NCBI GenBank assembly: GCA_003527555.1
Contig: DPWT01000128.1
Location: 1 to 9,571 of the forward strand
Direction: 5' to 3'
From: Verrucomicrobiales bacterium
Lineage (GTDB): Bacteria > Verrucomicrobiota > Verrucomicrobiia > Verrucomicrobiales > Akkermansiaceae
Length of the DNA stretch: 9,571 bases
Shown: piece by piece, positions 6,978 through 9,571 of the stretch
How the letters are laid out: every line of letters begins with the position of its first letter
Position numbering within the stretch: position 1 is the first letter of the stretch
The notes under the pieces: generated by a model
What the model saw: only the letters and a program-made list of their open reading frames with translations
The model's database searches: none
What the model was told of the DNA's origin: nothing
Made by a program: the position numbers and the translations under genes

Positions 6978-9203
6978 TTATTTGCGGGTAACAGTTTCGC
7001 TGAGGTTCATAATCGCTAGGCAAATGTCGGTGAGAGCTGCGAGCTGGGGCCGATCGATAGATGTTTCGGTCGGGGAGCTGCCGATTGTGAGGAGCTTGTC
7101 TGCGTTGGTTGGATTTATCTGATAGTGTGCTAGGCGATCGCGGTGGAGGTTATTGAGGGTGGTAAGCTCCTTGTCGTTGGGAAAACGGGTCAGGACAAGT
7201 TGGAATGAGCGTGTTACTGGGGCATCAGGCCGCTGCTTCAAGATACGTTCTGCGAGTTTCCGTGCGGCTTCGATGTAGGTGGGGTCGTGCAAGGTGGCGA
7301 GCGCTTGGAGCGGGGTGTTGGTGGTTGGGCGCTCAACGCTGCATATATCTCTATTAGGTGCATCAAAGACAGCCATGCCGGGGTGCATGGCGGCGCGGCG
7401 CCAATAGGTGTACATGCTTTTTCGGTAGAGGTCGTGGCCACTGTCTTGTTTGTAAATTTCTGCGTGGCTTTTTGGTGCGTTTAGATCCTCCCAGATGCCA
7501 GCGGGTTGGTAGGGCCTCACGCTAGGGCCGCCGACTTTGCGGGTGAGTAGACCACTGATGCCCAGTGCCTGATCACGGATGGTTTCTGCAGGTAGTCGGA
7601 ACGATGGGCCGCGTGCGAGCAGTCGGTTGTCTGGGTCGTCGAGTTTTGGGCGATGACGTGAGTATTGTCGGTACGTTGCGGAGAGCACGATTTGGCGAAT
7701 CAGGTGGTGCATATCCCAGTTGTTCTCACGGAAGTCAGTTGCCAGCCAGTCGAGTAGCTGCGGGTGGCTTGGGAGCGCGCCTTGCAGGCCGAAATTGTCT
7801 GGTGTCTTGACGATCCCGACGCCAAAGAATTGTTGCCAGACGCGGTTGACGGTAACGCGTGCAAATAGCGGGTTTTCTGGAGCGGTGAGCCACTTGGCGA
7901 GGCCGAGTCTATTTTGCTCATAGCCTTCGAATTTGGGTAAAACATCCGGTGTGCGAGCGGTGACTTTGTCTCCAGGTTGATCAAACTGACCTTGTTTCAG
8001 GATGAACGTTTCTCGTTGTTTTTCCTTCATGATCATCACTAGGGGAGCTGATTTATCTCCTGGTTTAGTGCTGATATAGGGTGCTGCGGTTTTCTGTTTG
8101 CGCCCGTTTTCTCCCGGTGCTCCCACCTCGGCACTGGTGTTGAAGAAGGCGTAAAAGGAATAGTAGTCGCCGATCGAAATAGGGTCATATTTGTGGTCGT
8201 GGCAGCGGCAGCAATCCATGGTCAGACCGAGGAAGAGAGTGCCCGCTGTCGTTGTCTTGTCGTTGGCGTATGTGACGCGGTATTCCTCGTCGATTATGCC
8301 ACCTTCGATCGAGTAGCCGTGGTTGCGGTTGAAGCCTGTGGCGATGAGTTGCTGTTGAGTTGGTTTTTCTAACAAATCACCTGCAAGCTGCTCGGTGACG
8401 AACTGATTGTAGGGCATGTTTTGGCGAAATGCACCGATCACCCAATCACGCCACGGCCACATGGTGCGGGCGTTGTCGAACTGGTAGCTATTGCTATCTG
8501 CATAGCGTGCGTTATCCAGCCAGATGGCGGTCATGCGTTCGGCGTAGTCGACACTCGTAAGCAGGCGGTTGACGAGATTCTCGTAGGCATTGGGTGAGGA
8601 GTCGTTAACGAATTTATCCACTTCTTCGGGGGTCGGTGTGAGACCAGTTAGGTCCTGAGTGACTCGGCGGATGTATGTGATGCGCTCGGCTTCCTTGGAG
8701 GGGTGGATGTTTTCCTTTTCCAGTCGGTTTAGGACAAAGTGATCTATTGGTGTGAGTGGCCAATTTTTGTCAAATGTCTTCGGGGGGGCTATTTTTTTGA
8801 TTGGCTCGAAGCTCCAGTGATTACTGTATTCGGCGCCTTCATCGATCCAGCGGATAAGGAGCTTTTTCTCTTTTTCTGTGAGTGCTTTTTTGTTTTTTGG
8901 CGGGGGCATGAGTTCATCAGGATCCTCGCTAAGGATACGCTGTACTAGTTCACTAGCCTTGGAGTTTCCCGGAACAAATGCCGCTCCGCTATCGCCGCCT
9001 GTTAGCGCAGCGTCACGCTTATCCAGCCGCAGACCACCTTCACGTGTTTCCGAATCCTGTCCGTGACAAGCGTAACACCTGTCGGAGAGAATGGGCTGGA
9101 TGTCTCTGCCGAAGTCAATGGTGTCGTCGGCATGCAAGCCGCACCATGTTGTCACTGTTGCTAGCAGGAGAGATGTGACCGTGGTTTTTCGACTGGTTAG
9201 CAT
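6978..9203 (-). CDS. PSCyt1-DUF1549-DUF1553 (planctomycete-type cytochrome) protein
   Basis: 741 residues, compact for a family that often has extra domains in the middle. A Sec-type signal (SRKTTVTSLLLATVTT, cleavage probably after LHA at 25) precedes a planctomycete cytochrome c domain PSCyt1 (about 30-122) with a heme motif C43-x-x-C46-H47 and a possible axial methionine M99 in ELMPPP. PSCyt2/DUF1549 (about 140-358) follows, with a second CxxCH, C331-C-R-C334-H335, in CCRCHDHKYDPI. A short linker (about 360-425) leads to PSD1/DUF1553 (about 430-690), with LAKWLTAPENPLFARVTVNR (435-454) and ERPTTNTPLQAL (624-635). Export to the periplasm and covalent heme at the first motif are expected; whether the second binds heme is unknown. 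The family's reaction is not established. It is expanded in polysaccharide-degrading Planctomycetota and Verrucomicrobiota and typically pairs with DUF1501, as here. The ATG at 9203 lies just behind a good promoter and lacks a Shine-Dalgarno sequence. Confidence 0.94.
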   Translation of the reverse strand: MLTSRKTTVTSLLLATVTTWCGLHADDTIDFGRDIQPILSDRCYACHGQDSETREGGLRLDKRDAALTGGDSGAAFVPGNSKASELVQRILSEDPDELMPPPKNKKALTEKEKKLLIRWIDEGAEYSNHWSFEPIKKIAPPKTFDKNWPLTPIDHFVLNRLEKENIHPSKEAERITYIRRVTQDLTGLTPTPEEVDKFVNDSSPNAYENLVNRLLTSVDYAERMTAIWLDNARYADSNSYQFDNARTMWPWRDWVIGAFRQNMPYNQFVTEQLAGDLLEKPTQQQLIATGFNRNHGYSIEGGIIDEEYRVTYANDKTTTAGTLFLGLTMDCCRCHDHKYDPISIGDYYSFYAFFNTSAEVGAPGENGRKQKTAAPYISTKPGDKSAPLVMIMKEKQRETFILKQGQFDQPGDKVTARTPDVLPKFEGYEQNRLGLAKWLTAPENPLFARVTVNRVWQQFFGVGIVKTPDNFGLQGALPSHPQLLDWLATDFRENNWDMHHLIRQIVLSATYRQYSRHRPKLDDPDNRLLARGPSFRLPAETIRDQALGISGLLTRKVGGPSVRPYQPAGIWEDLNAPKSHAEIYKQDSGHDLYRKSMYTYWRRAAMHPGMAVFDAPNRDICSVERPTTNTPLQALATLHDPTYIEAARKLAERILKQRPDAPVTRSFQLVLTRFPNDKELTTLNNLHRDRLAHYQINPTNADKLLTIGSSPTETSIDRPQLAALTDICLAIMNLSETVTRK

Positions 9204-9212
9204 TACGTTGAA

Positions 9213-9240
9213 TACATAGCAAGCTGACAGGTTTTGTCAA
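9213..9240 (-). promoter_or_regulatory. Sigma-70-type promoter of the DUF1553-DUF1501 operon
   Basis: Read on the minus strand, a perfect -35 TTGACA (9240-9235) is followed after 16 bases by TATGTA (9218-9213), preceded by TGC as in an extended -10. The predicted start of transcription is near 9206, only about 3-6 bases before the ATG at 9203, so the transcript would be nearly leaderless. The -35 sits at the centre of the near-palindrome TTTTGTCAAAA (9232-9242). The -10 matches only three of six consensus bases. Confidence 0.5.
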
Positions 9241-9266
9241 AATAGCTGCCAGTTTTAAGCTGTCAG
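9222..9266 (-). promoter_or_regulatory. Three CTGNCAG palindromes, possible operator
   Basis: On the plus strand AGCTGACAG (9222-9230), AGCTGCCAG (9244-9252) and AGCTGTCAG (9258-9266) share AGCTGNCAG, differing only at the centre base. Each core is the palindrome CTGNCAG. One copy lies in the -35/-10 spacer of the promoter, one just upstream of the -35 and one overlaps the dihydrofolate reductase stop codon. The outer two could also pair as a 7-base stem with a 29-base loop. The arrangement fits a repressor or activator site, but no regulator is known. Confidence 0.4.
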
Positions 9267-9571
9267 ATTGAGTAGCGCCTGAGCTCGAAGGTTTCGAATT
9301 TCTCCACGACTGCGACGTTTGGGAATTTTGATTCGAACTTGGGGAATTGTGTGTCTCCCGAATAGTTCTGGTAAACATGGGAGACGAGAATCTCTTCAAG
9401 TTGATCCATGAAGAGCTCGTAAACCTGTGCGCCGCCTATGATGTAGACCTCGGGCTTGATGAGCTGGATGTTTTTTAGATCGGCGGGGGAGTGGATCACC
9501 TCTGCGCCCTCGGCTGACCATGACCCGTCGCGTGTGAGCACGATGTTTTGTCGGTTGGGGAGTGGTTTGCC
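9263..9571 (-). CDS. folA: Dihydrofolate reductase, C-terminal part, cut by window edge
   Basis: The frame is open to the right edge; reading on the minus strand the first codons give GKPLPNRQNIVLTRD, the typical dihydrofolate reductase stretch after the GRKTFES-type motif. A GTG at 9541 is the V of IVLTR and is not the start; about 50-60 N-terminal residues lie beyond the window. EVYIIGGAQVYELF includes the conserved Gly-Gly that contacts NADPH, and SGDTQFPKF is the usual strand near the C-terminus. The enzyme reduces dihydrofolate to tetrahydrofolate with NADPH in the cytoplasm, supplying thymidylate and purine synthesis. The tail ends ELRRYSI with a TGA at 9263. The gene reads in the same direction as the DUF1553 operon and ends 59 bases before its start, but that operon appears to have its own promoter. 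No thymidylate synthase is visible within the window. Confidence 0.93.
   Translation of the reverse strand, partial: GKPLPNRQNIVLTRDGSWSAEGAEVIHSPADLKNIQLIKPEVYIIGGAQVYELFMDQLEEILVSHVYQNYSGDTQFPKFESKFPNVAVVEKFETFELRRYSI

Noticed and set aside
9224..9266. Intrinsic terminator for dihydrofolate reductase formed by the outer CTGNCAG repeats
   Set aside because: The stem would be only 7 bases with a 29-base loop, and no T-run follows it on the minus strand; an operator-like reading explains the third copy better.
9115..9399. 94-codon minus-strand frame bridging dihydrofolate reductase and the DUF1553 gene
   Set aside because: It overlaps the two real genes in another frame and runs through the promoter region; the Ser/Asn-rich product resembles nothing.

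Overview
The window looks like chromosomal DNA of a Verrucomicrobiota-type bacterium (PVC superphylum). The strongest clue is the right-hand pair of genes: a c-type-cytochrome/DUF1549/DUF1553 protein followed by a DUF1501 protein with a twin-arginine signal, a pair that is highly expanded in Planctomycetota and Verrucomicrobiota. A YfbK-type von Willebrand protein with a membrane anchor and a PF07399-type putative Na+/H+ antiporter fit the same group. This assignment rests on gene content only. No tRNA, rRNA, CRISPR, insertion sequence or phage gene was seen.

Layout. (1) 1-1899, plus strand: YfbK-like von Willebrand factor A protein, almost certainly cut at its 5' end by the window edge. (2) 1985-3247, minus strand, convergent with (1): two-HKD phospholipase-D-family enzyme, probably cardiolipin synthase. 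(3) 3313-4929, plus strand, divergent from (2): multi-spanning ion antiporter, overlapping by one base with (4) 4929-5513, riboflavin synthase alpha chain. (5) 5538-6974 and 6978-9203, both minus strand, 3 bases apart: DUF1501 protein and, upstream of it, the PSCyt1-DUF1549-DUF1553 protein. They form a two-gene operon convergent with riboflavin synthase. (6) 9263-9571, minus strand: the C-terminal part of dihydrofolate reductase, cut by the right window edge.

Functionally the window mixes housekeeping genes (riboflavin and folate metabolism, phospholipid synthesis, ion homeostasis) with two envelope or periplasmic proteins of unknown role encoded by the DUF1553/DUF1501 operon. The two metabolic enzymes are not in a pathway cluster. 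Intergenic space is short throughout (85 bases at most), so there is no long gene-free stretch. Most starts have no visible Shine-Dalgarno sequence.

The best candidates for something not already explained are three CTGNCAG palindromes placed around a good -35/-10 promoter ahead of the DUF1553/DUF1501 operon, and a complete DxDxDGxxD calcium-loop motif in what is probably a cytoplasmic loop of the antiporter. I did not find convincing evidence of a wholly new system.
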